Assembly: GCA_963082875.1 (NCBI GenBank)
Contig: OY720101.1
Coordinates: 2,604,001-2,668,000, forward strand
DNA: 64,000 nt
DNA from: Corella eumyota
Lineage: Eukaryota > Chordata > Ascidiacea > Phlebobranchia > Corellidae
Direction: 5' to 3'
Made by a program: the position numbers and the translations under genes. Numbering within the stretch: position 1 is the first letter of the stretch; every line of letters starts with the position of its first letter. The notes under the pieces were generated by a model. It had not been told where the DNA came from. It was given only the letters and a program-made list of their open reading frames with translations, and made no database searches. This document shows, in pieces, positions 38,901-50,655 of this stretch.

Positions 38901-39660
38901 ATCTACGTCGACGTGCTTAGTTCAAAAGCGCATAAAAGTAACTTTGCACAGCATAGGCCTACACCTTTGCACTTGTGTTAAATATATAAATCTTTCTTAA
39001 TGTATTGTTACCAACTAACCATCGTTTTAAAAGATTCTTCTATCTAACTAACCGATTCTAAATTCTTGCAAGTATTCTAGTTTGCTTATTTAACAAAAAC
39101 GCATATCCCTTACTTTATTTTATTTCCTAAATGGATACCTTTACAATGCGTACCAACACATATTTTGTTGCCATTTTAATGCTTTAAATCTCCAACTTAC
39201 CTTCAGGACTAGTGTTGGTAGTTGAATCTTCAAATTGTATTTGATATCTCACAGATACTCCAATACAAGGAAAACTACCATGAGAATAAGCATTACAATC
39301 GTCGAAGTGACTTGCACAGTCTGTAGTTGTACATTTGCAAGGGTTTTCCTGAACCTTGGAAGCTTCTACTGTACAAATCTACAAAAAGAAATAAACTGCT
39401 TTTTAACTCTATACTTCATCCCGTAAGCTATTAACACATTTGTTAGTATCGTTAGGCCTTCATTATTTTTACCTATTTGATGTTTGTAAATTAAAAACAA
39501 AACAAAACTTAATATTTACTGTTTTTCTGAACTTCTGGCTTCTGAGTGCAGGTAAAAGTAAAGTGTTTGACGTCACAGAAAAGACAAGAACTGACGTCAC
39601 AATGATCATTATTCCAATGTGAATCGCACGCAGCTCGCTGTTCGTAAACCGGTAGGTCAT
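35935..39660 (-). CDS. BK-channel (Slo1) auxiliary beta subunit, KCNMB-like, six exons, 292 aa
   Basis: Exons 39660-39520, 39378-39201, 38676-38498, 38156-37984, 37075-36973 and 36039-35935; all phases close. These proteins sit in the plasma membrane beside the calcium-activated potassium channel and tune its gating. Seen: a short cytosolic N-terminus with the family's RAIHIG, TM1 (about 14-36), a Cys-rich extracellular loop (CKC, FPCIGVSVRYQ, LVNWQKIYSNALLHND, QFECFYDL) of about 185 residues, and TM2 with the diagnostic FHAVFWPFLLLLFG. Known family members have the same loop elements (NWQQYW, C-Y/F, LFHSLFWP). Vertebrate subunits are 190-280 aa, so this one is long, owing to a 44-residue basic C-terminal tail (PKRKSLRKQKSK) that ends E-F-T-Q-V, a class I PDZ-ligand form. 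Which vertebrate paralogue is closest cannot be told by eye. Confidence 0.9.
37566..37846 (+). mobile_element. tRNA-derived SINE, family A, copy 3
   Basis: Head CCGGCAGCGTGGTGTAATAGT, B-box region AGTTCAATCCCC, the family body (CCAGCACTTAATCATCAGCA, CAACTCGAGACTGGGTCGAA) and a GATATATA tail followed by a TA dinucleotide run. It lies antisense in the fourth intron of the BK beta-subunit gene. Confidence 0.87.
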
Positions 39661-40741
39661 AATTTAACATTTAACGTCCCAAAAATAAAGCTTTGTCTTT
39701 CTTTTTTTTCACGCTAAAATTCTACTAACTAACCTTGCCTTTGATGCAATTTTTTGTATTTGTTATTCAATTGACTTGGTAGAACAGAAGAGTTTTAAAT
39801 AGAGTCTCTTTTAATCCTTTATGGCCTTTAGGGTTTACACCAGAATTTCGAATTGATTTTTGGCACTTTAAATAGTGCTTATGTTTAAGGCTCAAAATTA
39901 ATTAGCAAGACTGTAGATGGAAAAAGCTTCTAAGCAAAATATCGACTTTTTGTGTTGCAAATAGATCAATAAATAATATTAAATAGAAATAAGTAATACA
40001 GAGAAACAAATAGCTATTTACTAATTCATTTTTAATAGTAAGTATTGTACAAATCGTAGAAACTTATGCAACTGTATATGAAACTTAATTCCCGGAATAT
40101 GAACGTACTTAAAAGAACTATAATTTGTTGTTTAAATCAAGTATCAAATCATATTTGTAAAAAGATTTTGAAGAAAGGAGAAATACAATATGCTGCATAT
40201 TTACAATTAACACTAATTTATATGTTTGAAAATTAGGCTGTCGTAACGTTGTTAAAACATTACAGAAAATCGAAAAAAATTAGAAAATTAGATTTTAAAA
40301 ATAAACAATTATACAAATAAACTGAAACAATTTAGAATGCATTGGCAATTCATTTTGTAAAAAATATTAAACTTTTCCAAGAATTGATCTCTATCGAGAT
40401 GAATATGTAACATCTACTTAATCTTTTTAAAAATATATTATACCGCTTGCCTGATGTATATGCTATATTTTATTAAATTTCTATGCAACCTATAGTCTTA
40501 ACATCGTTCGAAAAGGTGTTTACAGCAATATCTATAAAGCCTTGTAGTTGTAAACCACAAGTTAAAAAAAGTATGATAATAAAAGTAAGAAAAAGAAAAA
40601 AAGGTTTCTAAAATCTAAAAAAGTAGATGTGAGGTCAAAACCACAAATGTAAAAAAATTAATATACAGAATATCAAACCGCACCTTAATTTTTCAGACCA
40701 CATGAATCAAAAAGTACCATTTTTCATATCTCCTAATCTTT
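39661..40741. other. 1.1 kb spacer, 5' flank of the BK beta-subunit gene
   Basis: AT-rich sequence between two genes on the same strand. It holds a candidate poly(A) signal for the SLC43 gene (minus-strand AATAAA at 40,469-40,474) and presumably the promoter of the beta-subunit gene. No other feature was recognised. Confidence 0.5.
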
Positions 40742-43700
40742 CTACAGAGCAATTGCAAGGCTGCTAACCATCGGAGCGGACTCTTCCTCGGAGGAACTTT
40801 GTGAGAATCCGTCAATTTCTTCCTCCTCATTGATTGAAAACATTTTTCTTGGCTCCTTGATTGGTTCATAGTCTCCCATATTTCGAGCGTACCTCCACAA
40901 GTAAAACGGTAACCCAAACCCGCCAACAGTACAAATCAGAAGCGCAATGTTAATCTAAAAAAAATTGTTTTTTAAATTGAAAAAAATAGAGAGTGATAAT
41001 TAAGTTATTAAAGAAAACTTGTCTTTTTACGAAATCAAAGGGCAAATGCTGCTGTTTTAACATTGCTTTAATTTGCGCATTTTTACATGGTAAAAATAAT
41101 TTATTAAAGCATAATAAATGAATATTGATTTAAATGAAAGTACGTTAAATATTTGTAAAAAGCAGACATGAAAAACAAATTGTGTCACAAAAGTGCAAAT
41201 TAAAAAACACGACTTTTTAAATTTTCCTTAACCAGAATATGGACATTTATGCTTTATTTTTTTTATTTTTTATTTTTATTTTTTTGTCCTTATCACCTTA
41301 AGGTGATAGGTTTTATATTTTTTATTTGGGAAGGGTGTGCTGTTATGACGTGTTTTAAGCTATCCGTAAACGCCGGGCTCAAGGGCGAATAGAGTGACGT
41401 TGGTGCGGCTCGAACCCGAAACCTTTCGGCTCGTAGCCCGACGCTATAACCGGTTCGTCTCACTAGCGAACTGCTTTATTACCAGTTTAAAATTCAAAAC
41501 TTACCCAAAATGGATCTCCACCTAGCGACGAGTTAATAACAACAAATAATGGATCTTGAACAAGAATAAACAAAGCAGAAAGCAAGGAAGCAAGACCGGT
41601 AAGTTTGCCAAAATGTGAAAAATGAAACCTAGACGATAAAAAGTAACATTTTCAATATAATCGTAAACTTTTTATATCATTACATTTTTTCTAATGAAGT
41701 GAGTTCTATCGAGCAAACGAGTATAACTTAACAGTTTACACTTACATGCAAGCATATAGGCCGCCGATTGAGGAATGCAAGAAAGTTCGAACAGCAGTGT
41801 GAATTAAAAACGAAAGAACCTATAAAACAGAGAAAAATATAAGTTATAAAACAATTTACATGAATAAACAAGTTATCATAAAACCCAAACTTAGATGTCT
41901 AAATATACAAAAAAAATATTTTAAATTTTTATTTATTTAATTTTTGAAAGCTTAAAATTATTTTAAAATATTATAATTACCTGTAAAGGCAATACTTCGT
42001 CAAACATAATCAAAATCCCGAAAATAGTTAAAAGAATATTTGTCAAAAGAAAAGCTCGAAACAAGTTCATGACTTGCTGCTTCTTTTTTCTGTGCTTCGA
42101 CTTCTCTTCACCGCCACCATGCGAGATTGCAGGTTTTCGGTGCCCATTTGCTTGGCCGTTAGAATGCCTTTAAAGAAAAACATTGAAAATAACTAAAAAA
42201 TATTGAAATGTTAAAGTTGTTTTTGATAGTGTGAGATACCGATCATGGCGTCGAAACACGAGCCGAAAGGTTTCTGGTTCGAGCCTCACCAATGTCACAC
42301 TATTTGCCCTTCAGCTCGGCGGGTTTACAATTAAATAAACACTTCACAATATCACACCCTTTTAATTAAAAATATAAAACCCTATCCCCTTAAAAAATAT
42401 GAAAAAAAGACAAAAAAATTAGAACCATAGTCTAACAATTACCCTTTTAATTAGTAAACTACCTATTTAACTTCGAAAATTACTTGCATTAGATGTAATT
42501 ATGCTAAATATAGTTAACTTTAAGTGAATAATAATGTCATGAATTTAAGATCAATTTTAAAGTAAAAAATAATTAAATAAAGCGTAAACTCACCCATTCG
42601 AAATATGTTTCGGCTTTTCGGTAAACACGTCATCACCGTCATGGTCGAGTGCTATCGCCATATCACCTTGGCGACCGTTTTGAAATTTGACCTTCTTAAC
42701 CTTCTTCTTTTTGTGCTTAAGATTCCAATCCATGATTGTCCCAATAACAGGAGCCATAAAGAAGCAGTTGATTTGAAAAAGGCCGAACAGAAAAGTGTAA
42801 AATTCAACTACAATAAAAATATATAAATTACTGTAAACAATTAAAATTGACATTACAAAACTAAATTAATTTTTTTTTTTTAGTTTGTTTTTTTTACCGA
42901 TGTGGAAAGGTCAACTTTACCATCTAAACATTTATTTTTCTTGTTACCCATACCCCAGTCTCGAGTCGCCTTTATCAATTTAGAATAATATAGAATATAG
43001 ACGCCCCGTAACTAAGATGCTGATTAAGTGTTGGCTCACCAGGGGTTTATACCGTTTAAAACTGCATTACTCAAGAGCGCTACAGCAAGAAAGCAGTAGA
43101 GGTTTAACCCAAGACCTCTTGTAATAAAGCCAAGTGTTCTGATCATTACACATTTTTTTTCGTATATATCTTTATTCTCGATGTGGGAAGGTCGAATGCG
43201 CGACCTAAACATAGAGTAACATCAGTTACTTCGACCCGGTCTCGAATTGCCTGTGGCAGTTTAGGATATTATAGATTATATTTGCCCGCTAATTATGCTG
43301 CTGATTAAGTGTTGACTCAGCAGGAGTTTATACTGTTTATAGAGCCTTACACAAGAGCGCTACAGCATAAGAGCAGTAGGGATTGAACCCACGACCTCTT
43401 GTAATAAGCAAAAAAAAAACCATGCTGCCGGTAGATGCGACATTACTTGTCGGGTTAAACAATAAAGGTTTAAAAACTTGTAAAATATTACACCTGTCTC
43501 AGTCGCTTCCACAACGTCCATGCCTTGTTTTTCAGCCGATGATTTTAAATACAATTCCAACCAACCCATAAAAGCAATCAATCTCAACTGGGTTAAACAC
43601 ATGGTGAAAAAACTGAGTAAAATACACGGATCTCTTAAGACTTTTAAGAACGATTCCTCTCCGCCTTGACTTGATTTTTTAGCTCCACCAAGGTCCAATC

Positions 43701-46700
43701 TATAATTAATTTAACTTCAAGTTAGTATGTGTTGAAGTTAAATATTTAAAAAAAAACACGAAAAACGTAAATAAATTTTCTAATTAATTAAATATAATTC
43801 GTGTTAACTTATTACAAAAAAATACAAAACTTTGTTATTAATAATGTAGTACAAAAGTAGTACATTAAACAGGTTTATTTAAACTGAATGTTATAACAAA
43901 ATCAATAACTAAGGCTGTTTTTTATTTATTAATATTCTTAACTACAAATAATTTTATTGTTCAATGTAAGATCGATTTAACAAATTAATTATACTCACTC
44001 TGATTCAAGATAGTTTCTGTTCTTCTCCGCACTATAATCAACAGAGCTCATTCTTCTTCCAACTGAAGAGGTGTGATGTAAAAATTCTTTCCCCGTGATT
44101 TTGTGTTCGAATCGAAAGGCGTGAAATCGAAGTTTGATGCTAAGATAAAAATAATATGTTTAAAATAAAAAATAAAAGCGAATTTTAAATTTAATAAAGC
44201 ATATTGTTTAACTTGTTCAATAAAAGATTTTCTGATGTTTAATTTAGGTTGCAAATTATTAGTTTAAGATGTAAGTTTAAACACATTGCTCAAATTTAAA
44301 AATAGGGGCTTAACATAATATAGAAAAGCTTAAACTTAAAATCACTAAACAAATACTTATTTGACTTTACAAAAACTTTTTTTTTTAATCGCAGTTGCAA
44401 TAAAGTTAAAATGTTTTTGTTCCGTTTTTAATATGCCACATCAAAAATTACGACTGTTTGTGTTCAATTATATAACACCAACCAAATAACAGTTTAATAA
44501 ACAGCAGGTTGGCCCTTAACCTGTTAAACAAATACGGTATCATGTGTGCCACTTTAAATATTTAACACCGCATGTGAGTGTTGATTAAACCGTGCAAAGT
44601 AAATGTTGACTACAAAACATAATGCCGGTAGGAACATCATCAGGCCATGTAACCCAGGTCAACAAATACCTGTTAGTTAAATAAAAGTCGAGATAATGAG
44701 CTCGTGGAATTTTTTTTAAAGTTTTTATGATGTTATTCCGACTAATAAAATAGTTTGAAAACTGTATGTGTGTGATATTGCTTGTAATAACAATGGATTC
44801 AATATTTTATAATATTATCTGGTTTAAATATTGTTTTTATGTTTAACAAAAGTATAAATGTTTTCATTTAAGAAAAATAAAACAAAAGTTTATAGAAATG
44901 GCTGAAAAAAATATAAATGCAATCAAATAACGTTTGAAACTTACGCGTAACTGATATCATCAGGTGCTGGTATAGGTTCTCCTGGAGTATTAAAATAACA
45001 ATTCAGGAATGTTAAAAATCCAACCCCTGCATGAAACATCATTAACCAAATAAACGGCACTCCAGCATCATAGGCTGCCTGAACAAAAATAATAATAAGT
45101 AAATACCTTGCTGATTAAACTCAAATGTTCACAATTTTAATATTTAACAAAGATTGTTCTTTAATTGTATAAGAACATTTTTTAATGTTGAGAACGCTTG
45201 TATTAAAACAAATTTAAATTATATAAAACATTTAATAAAACTATGTAAAATTGGTTGAGATAGTTTGCTTTTAAAATCTAAAGGTAAATTAAATGAATAA
45301 AATCAATAAGAAGCAGTTTTAAAATATATTGAGAAGAAGATGTAAACTTTGATGTTATAAATTCTTTTAATAAAACATATTCAATCGTGAATAATACATT
45401 AAAACTATATATATATGTTAAGATAGTTTGCCTTGAAAAAGAAAGTCATTAAATTTGAAACACATAAATATATATAAAACTTTATTGTAGTTTACCTTAA
45501 ATATCATGTACATAACAGCTGATGCAGAATATGAACCAATCATCAACGATATCATGGTTGATCTCAAACCTTCAAATAAATTTGGAACAGGAAAACTTGT
45601 AAAAATATAGACCACCCCTCCCATTCCGTTTAGGCAAACTGCTGGTGCTATTAGAACACTGTAATCTAAACAACATTACAAAAGTTTTTAGTATATAAAG
45701 TAACATACTTAAAAAAAGGATTAAAAATTTTGCCATGTTTGTTATTGAAGTAGATTTTTCCAAGTAATACTTTAATGTACTGCAATACCAGATAAGCAAA
45801 GAATGTTTTTTTTTAAATTATATTAGAATTTTTAACTTACTTTCGGTGTCCAAAGAACCCAGTGCAAACAAGACACATGAAAACATAAACGCCCATCTAA
45901 AATTAAAAAAATCATATATAAAATAAAATATTAACATAAAAATAATTAAAATTAAGTAAAATATCAAAACAAAATTTATTACAAGAAAAGTACTTTACAA
46001 AACATTGAAAACGAATAGTTGTTGATTATAAATAAAATAATACAAGTTCTATATTTAACTTACGTTCCAGTTAACCTGATCATTCTCGATCCATACTTGT
46101 CCATGATAATCCCTAGTATCATGGTCACACCACTTAATAAACTTGATCCAATAGTGAAATATCTGTTTAATATTTCATCTTGTGCTTCGCAAGTTGGATA
46201 ACCAGAAGGTGTATATAACTATATAAAAAAACTAAATAAATAAAAACATGTTTTTATAAAAAAAAAATTTTACAATATTTAAAAATAAATTCTTTAAATA
46301 TTTTTTATAATACAAATGTTAATGAATTTTAAAAATAAAGTAACCTAAATACACTGTTTTTAAAAATATAATGCTTGTTTTTTGCAAATTTTTAATTGTT
46401 ATTGTTAATTATATAACAACGTAAATTCTTACAATTCCAGGGTCTTGCGGTAATGCTGTTGTGTTGTATTGTGACGTAGTATCATTTGACGTCACATTTT
46501 CATCTGTAAACAAAAACTAATTTTATTTAAAAACAAAATTTTTAATGACTATAAGTAAGTCATGATTTTGATTAATTCAGCTTATGTTGAATTTCACAAT
46601 AGGTAGTACAAAGTTCAAGTACGGGAGGCTATTGAGCACGTGGTATTGTGGTTTTCTTATATAATACAATATTTATTGTTTGAAGTAAGAAATTCAAGTA

Positions 46701-47059
46701 AAAAAATTACCAAAGTCAATTTTAAAGGTTTTAAAAGTTTGGATTTATACAATAAAAAACGCAGACAAAAATAGGATTTAATACTAAAAACACTGTTTAA
46801 GTTTTTGTTTCAACATATTTTAATATCCTGTTTAACCGGATACATTTTGCCAGTAATCTATCAATCTATAATTTAAACTTTAACACATCTTACCTTCATT
46901 TGGTATAACACACAGACTTGCGTAAAAACCTTCATTCTTTAACATAAGCAAAAGCGAACTCCAGCCCAATAATACGGCAGCAAACATCAAATTTTCGGTC
47001 ACTGATGTAACGGCGATCCACCATTTCCGTCTATTAGCTTGAGCTAACGAGGGGGCCAT
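40742..47059 (-). CDS. SLC43-family transporter (LAT3/LAT4/EEG1-like), 13 exons, 636 aa
   Basis: Exons 47059-46894, 46503-46433, 46217-46064 (approx.), 45896-45841, 45665-45496, 45078-44945, 44139-43999, 43699-43494, 42807-42594, 42167-41981, 41819-41746, 41628-41505 and 40954-40742. Frames agree throughout. SLC43 proteins are 12-TM major-facilitator carriers of the plasma membrane; known members carry large neutral amino acids, and SLC43A3 carries purine bases. Diagnostic matches: N-terminus [78 protein letters not shown]-type helix ([13 protein letters not shown]), [16 protein letters not shown] and GGDPFW. Human members are about 490-570 aa; the extra length is in the cytosolic loop (basic [10 protein letters not shown] and HRKKKQQ) and an acidic C-terminus ([17 protein letters not shown]). 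Substrate cannot be assigned by eye. Confidence 0.94.
41284..41474 (-). mobile_element. tRNA-derived SINE, family B, cleanest copy
   Basis: On the minus strand the tRNA-like head (CGAACCGGTTATAGCGTCG) is followed by a canonical B box, GGTTCGAGCC, then the body (GAGCCCGGCGTTTACGGATAG) and a tail ending in the palindrome TATCACCTTAAGGTGATA. It lies in the last intron of the SLC43 gene, in the gene's own orientation. Confidence 0.82.
42228..42413 (+). mobile_element. tRNA-derived SINE, family B, plus-strand copy
   Basis: Reads ATCATGGCGTCGAAACACG, then a B box GGTTCGAGCC and CACACTATTTGCCCTTCAGC, the reverse complement of the 41.3 kb copy. It ends in a degraded tail (CCTATCCCCTTAAAAAATATG) that has lost the clean palindrome. 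It lies in an SLC43 intron. Confidence 0.78.
42897..43149 (-). mobile_element. tRNA-derived SINE, family A, copy 5, diverged
   Basis: Read on minus it aligns with family A from the GTAATGATCAGAACACTTGG head region, through GAGGTCTTGGGTTAAACC (decayed B box) and the CAGCATCTTAGTTACGGGGC-type body, to a tail at 42,897. It is clearly older than its neighbour at 43,163-43,432 and lies head-to-tail with it in the same SLC43 intron. Confidence 0.75.
43163..43432 (-). mobile_element. tRNA-derived SINE, family A, copy 4
   Basis: Minus-strand copy with CCGGCAGCATGG head, an A-run insertion, B box GGTTCAATCCCT, the family body (CTGCTGAGTCAACACTTAATC) and tail (GAATAAAGATATATACG). It sits right after exon 8 of the SLC43 gene, so an ORF read past that exon's donor runs into SINE sequence and is not coding. 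Confidence 0.84.
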
Positions 47060-50000
47060 GTTTTTTTACTAAAAACTTTTGACGAAATTATCAAAAAATC
47101 TAAAATAAAAAAAAAACTTTAATTGTTTTCAACTATGCATAGATTTATATGAATACTGATTTCATAAAAGGTCCTTTGAATAAATCTACATAAAGATCTT
47201 AAACTGATATTTCTGATTAAATCTTTACTTAATGCTGATTTCAAAAAATTTATATTAAGACTGTGATCTCAAAAACTTAATTCGCAACCGTATGTCATAA
47301 GTTTTTATAAACATAAACATAAAATGCGTTTGTTTACATTTACATGCATTAACATGATGCTAATTACGCAACAATCTTGCGTATGTTATGGTTTACCATT
47401 AAGAAAACAAAACCACATGATAACTTAAAAAATTTGAGAAAAAAAACGATTTAAATAATTTATCATAAATCAAATGAACTGGATTGATTTGTTAATACAG
47501 GAGGTAATTAAAGTTTTGCAATTACTTGTAGTGTTATGTTTTAAATCCCTTTTAATGAGGGTTTAGGCCGAAATGAGTCATAACAAAAGACCAATAGCTT
47601 GCTCTTAGCTTGTCAAAAACACATGTGTGCATTTTCTGAAATACAAACAATAGTCCAAGTACGTAGATATTACGTAATATATTTCGCAATTTTGTTATAG
47701 GAAATTTGCAGGATATTACCATTAAAGAAAAGAAATCTGTGTTCAAACTGTACATGAACGACATGATAAATTAAAACTTCTATTGCCTAACTCATATAGA
47801 AAATACATTGCTAATTCCTAACAGTCTGTGGTGATTATGGTCTAATACGCAACATCGTAAATTATTATATTTAAATAAGCTATTCCTATTCAATAATATA
47901 ATTTTTTTCTTTTATTATATGGTAGAGCTTTTCTTTGCGGGCTAAGAGTTTAATATATGCATTGTCCCGTTCTCTTTCCCTTATATCATTTTTTTAATTG
48001 AAGCTATCAAAAGTTAAACAACTTTAAATATTTTTTATAATCCGTTTCTTTAAATGATAAATTTTTTTAATGAGAAAGTTACAGTAACTTTAGTTTTTTT
48101 GTAGTATTACAAGCAAATTCTTCCTGGACAACCTATTCGACCTTTTTATCTTTTGTCAAGTACAATTTACTACTTAACCTTAAATTACTAGTTTAATTTT
48201 CTCACCGTTATGGTATAGTAACCATCTCAAATAACGCAATCTTATATCAAAAATCTTATAAAGGTATTAGAGAATTTCGTTACGCTAAAATTTTTTTTAA
48301 ACCAATACCTATCTAATAAAATTTAACTGACGTCTCCATATAAACTTAAACCTTAAACAATACTAACAAAAAATATTTACTTTCTAAAAATATGCAAACA
48401 TGCTCTTTAAATAATTGATGTATGGTACGATAACTATATGGCATGCTGTCATGCCGATACTGTTAACTGTATTCATAACTATATTTTCCATAAAAACTTT
48501 TAATAAATATAAGTTATTAGCTTATAGCAAAATTACTAAAAAAATCGTTTGTAAACTTTTATATCGGCGTGAACAGCTCTAAAAACAGTAAACAACTAAA
48601 TCATCTATCAATAACAAAACATTAAAGCTTCTTTCTCTGTAATTTAAAGCTTAGGTTGGGTTTAACTGATTTCAAAACATGGTTATACTAAACAATCAGA
48701 AACTGAAGTCAGCACTTTTTAATGCCGCGTTAAATAATTTAATTTCGCAATTAAACTGCACACGGTCCTGTATAGAAATACCCTGTATGTTTTTCCATAG
48801 CAAAATCAATAATAACACTCCGTATCTATAACGTTATTTAAACACAACTATATTCTTATTCATACAGACAATAAAATCAATTTCAAATATCAATAACTTA
48901 TAGGCCTATAATCAAGTCATGCGCTAAAATTTAGAACTTGATATAGTGTTTACTATATTCTAGTAAAATGTAACATATCCTTGCTAATAATAAGATGATG
49001 TCTATACGAAAGTCGTAACTAAAATTTAATAATTTTTCACTTAATATTTTAAGGCTATTAAACAAACATATATGTTGCAATACGTTCTTACAGTAAACAA
49101 AAAAACGTAAAGCACAAGTCATGGCCAATATATATATTGCAAAGTCGTAAAATGTTGTGTAATGTTAAAGTTCCCTTGTCAACAAAGCTTTATTGACCAA
49201 GATATAACCTTAGCTAAGGGTCTAACCTAACCGTAAACACAAGACAGGGTTCGAAGTGCGAATTCTACGTTGCTTTGTACTAGTTATCATGAGTCATTTG
49301 TATTATGTTGTATCGAATTTAGACTTTTGTATTCAAAATATGGGTCATTTTGGCCTATATTGTTGTAATATCTGGTAGCAATATTAGAATATTCTTGCAA
49401 ATCTTTTTAAATTTCGTGTAGAATTTTTTCAAATGATAAATAAATATTACAAAATATTAATTAAAGATTTTTTTTGGTCATATTTTTTAATGTTTATCAA
49501 AAAAATTAAAATTGAATCAAATATGATTTTTGCACACAATACACAACGAGGCCGATTCAGGACTTATAGACTTATTCCAAAGGGAAAATATGACAACAAC
49601 ATTTGACGCACTTCGCACGAAAAACAAATAAGCGTTGCGTAATTTATTTCTAAATAGCTCCTAAAGCCCTACAGTTTAAGTTAAGACCACTTCTCTTTTT
49701 GAAGTGTTTATTGACCGACATTCGACTGGTGATGTAATTTAAATAAATTTGTAATACGTTGTTGCAATTACTGTTTACCTTGTAGGGATTGTACTTTAAA
49801 ATTACCCCCTTGAATAAAAATTTTATTGATCCTATTTTAAGACTATATCAATAGAACTTTAATATTAAATTTGCAAATTAATACTTAGTTTTTTACCCAT
49901 TTGAATTCATGAATAAAGTTTTAAGTATACAATTTACGTGGCATTTTCGCGTTAAAATACAACAAATTTTCTTAGTGCAGAACTCAATAATCAAAATGTA

Positions 50001-50099
50001 CTTGCTATGCCAATTAGTAATAAAAATAAATTATACCTAATAAGCTACCACAAAACTGTTTAAGCTTTTTGCGTTATTTAAAGTTGCAATTTAATAGAT
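47060..50099. other. Spacer between the divergent SLC43 and mosaic-protease genes (left part)
   Basis: About 3 kb of AT-rich sequence upstream of the SLC43 start codon. No exon chain, RNA gene or recognised repeat. It should contain the SLC43 promoter or trans-splice site; nothing distinctive is visible. Confidence 0.5.
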
Positions 50100-50655
50100 C
50101 TCGTTTAAGCTGTCTATAAATGGCAGACTTAAGTTATAGTGTGGCACTGGGGCGGTCCAAACTTAAAACCTTTCGGTTAGTGATCTAATGTGGTATATTT
50201 TACTACCGGACAAAGGACAGTGAATCTTTTTTTCCATATCACCTTAAGGTGATAGGTTTTTATATTTTTTTTATGAGGGAAGGGTGTGATGTTATGTATA
50301 TTGGTATATTTTTTTTGGTATATTTTACTACCGGACAAAGGACAGTGAATCTTTTTTTCCATATCACCTTAAGGTGATAGGTTTTTATATTTTTTTTATG
50401 AGGGAAGGGTGTGATGTTATGTATATTTTACTACCGGACAAAGGACAGTGAATCTTTTTTTCCATATCACCTTAAGGTGATAGGTTTTTATATTTTTTTT
50501 ATGAGGGAAGGGTGTGATGTTATGACGTGATCGAGCTATCCGTAAACGCCGGGCTCAAGGGCAAATAGTGTGACGTTGGTGAGGCTTAAACCCGAAACCT
50601 TTCGGCTCGTAGTTCGACGCCATGACCGGTTCGCCACACTACCGGACAAGGACAG
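50100..50655 (-). mobile_element. tRNA-derived SINE family B complex: old body, threefold tail array, intact body
   Basis: On the minus strand a family B copy (head near 50,650, decayed B box GGTTTAAGCC near 50,590) is followed by three tandem copies of its tail. Each tail has CATAACATCACACCCTTCCC, then the palindrome TATCACCTTAAGGTGATA, then CACTGTCCTTTGTCCGGTAG. The CCGGACAAAG blocks start at 50,206, 50,331 and 50,434, so the periods are about 125 and 103 bases. An older tRNA-like body at about 50,100-50,190 (CGGTCCAAACTTAAAACC on plus) lies beyond the array. Confidence 0.75.

Noticed and set aside
40693-40926. 77-codon minus-strand ORF with a basic/Ser-rich sequence
   Set aside because: It is an out-of-frame reading of the last SLC43 exon; the correct frame there reads [16 protein letters not shown] and ends in an acidic tail.
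43360-43490. Extension of the SLC43 exon 8 reading frame beyond its donor
   Set aside because: The extra residues are encoded by the SINE. The donor at 43,494 restores frame with exon 9 and the family sequence.
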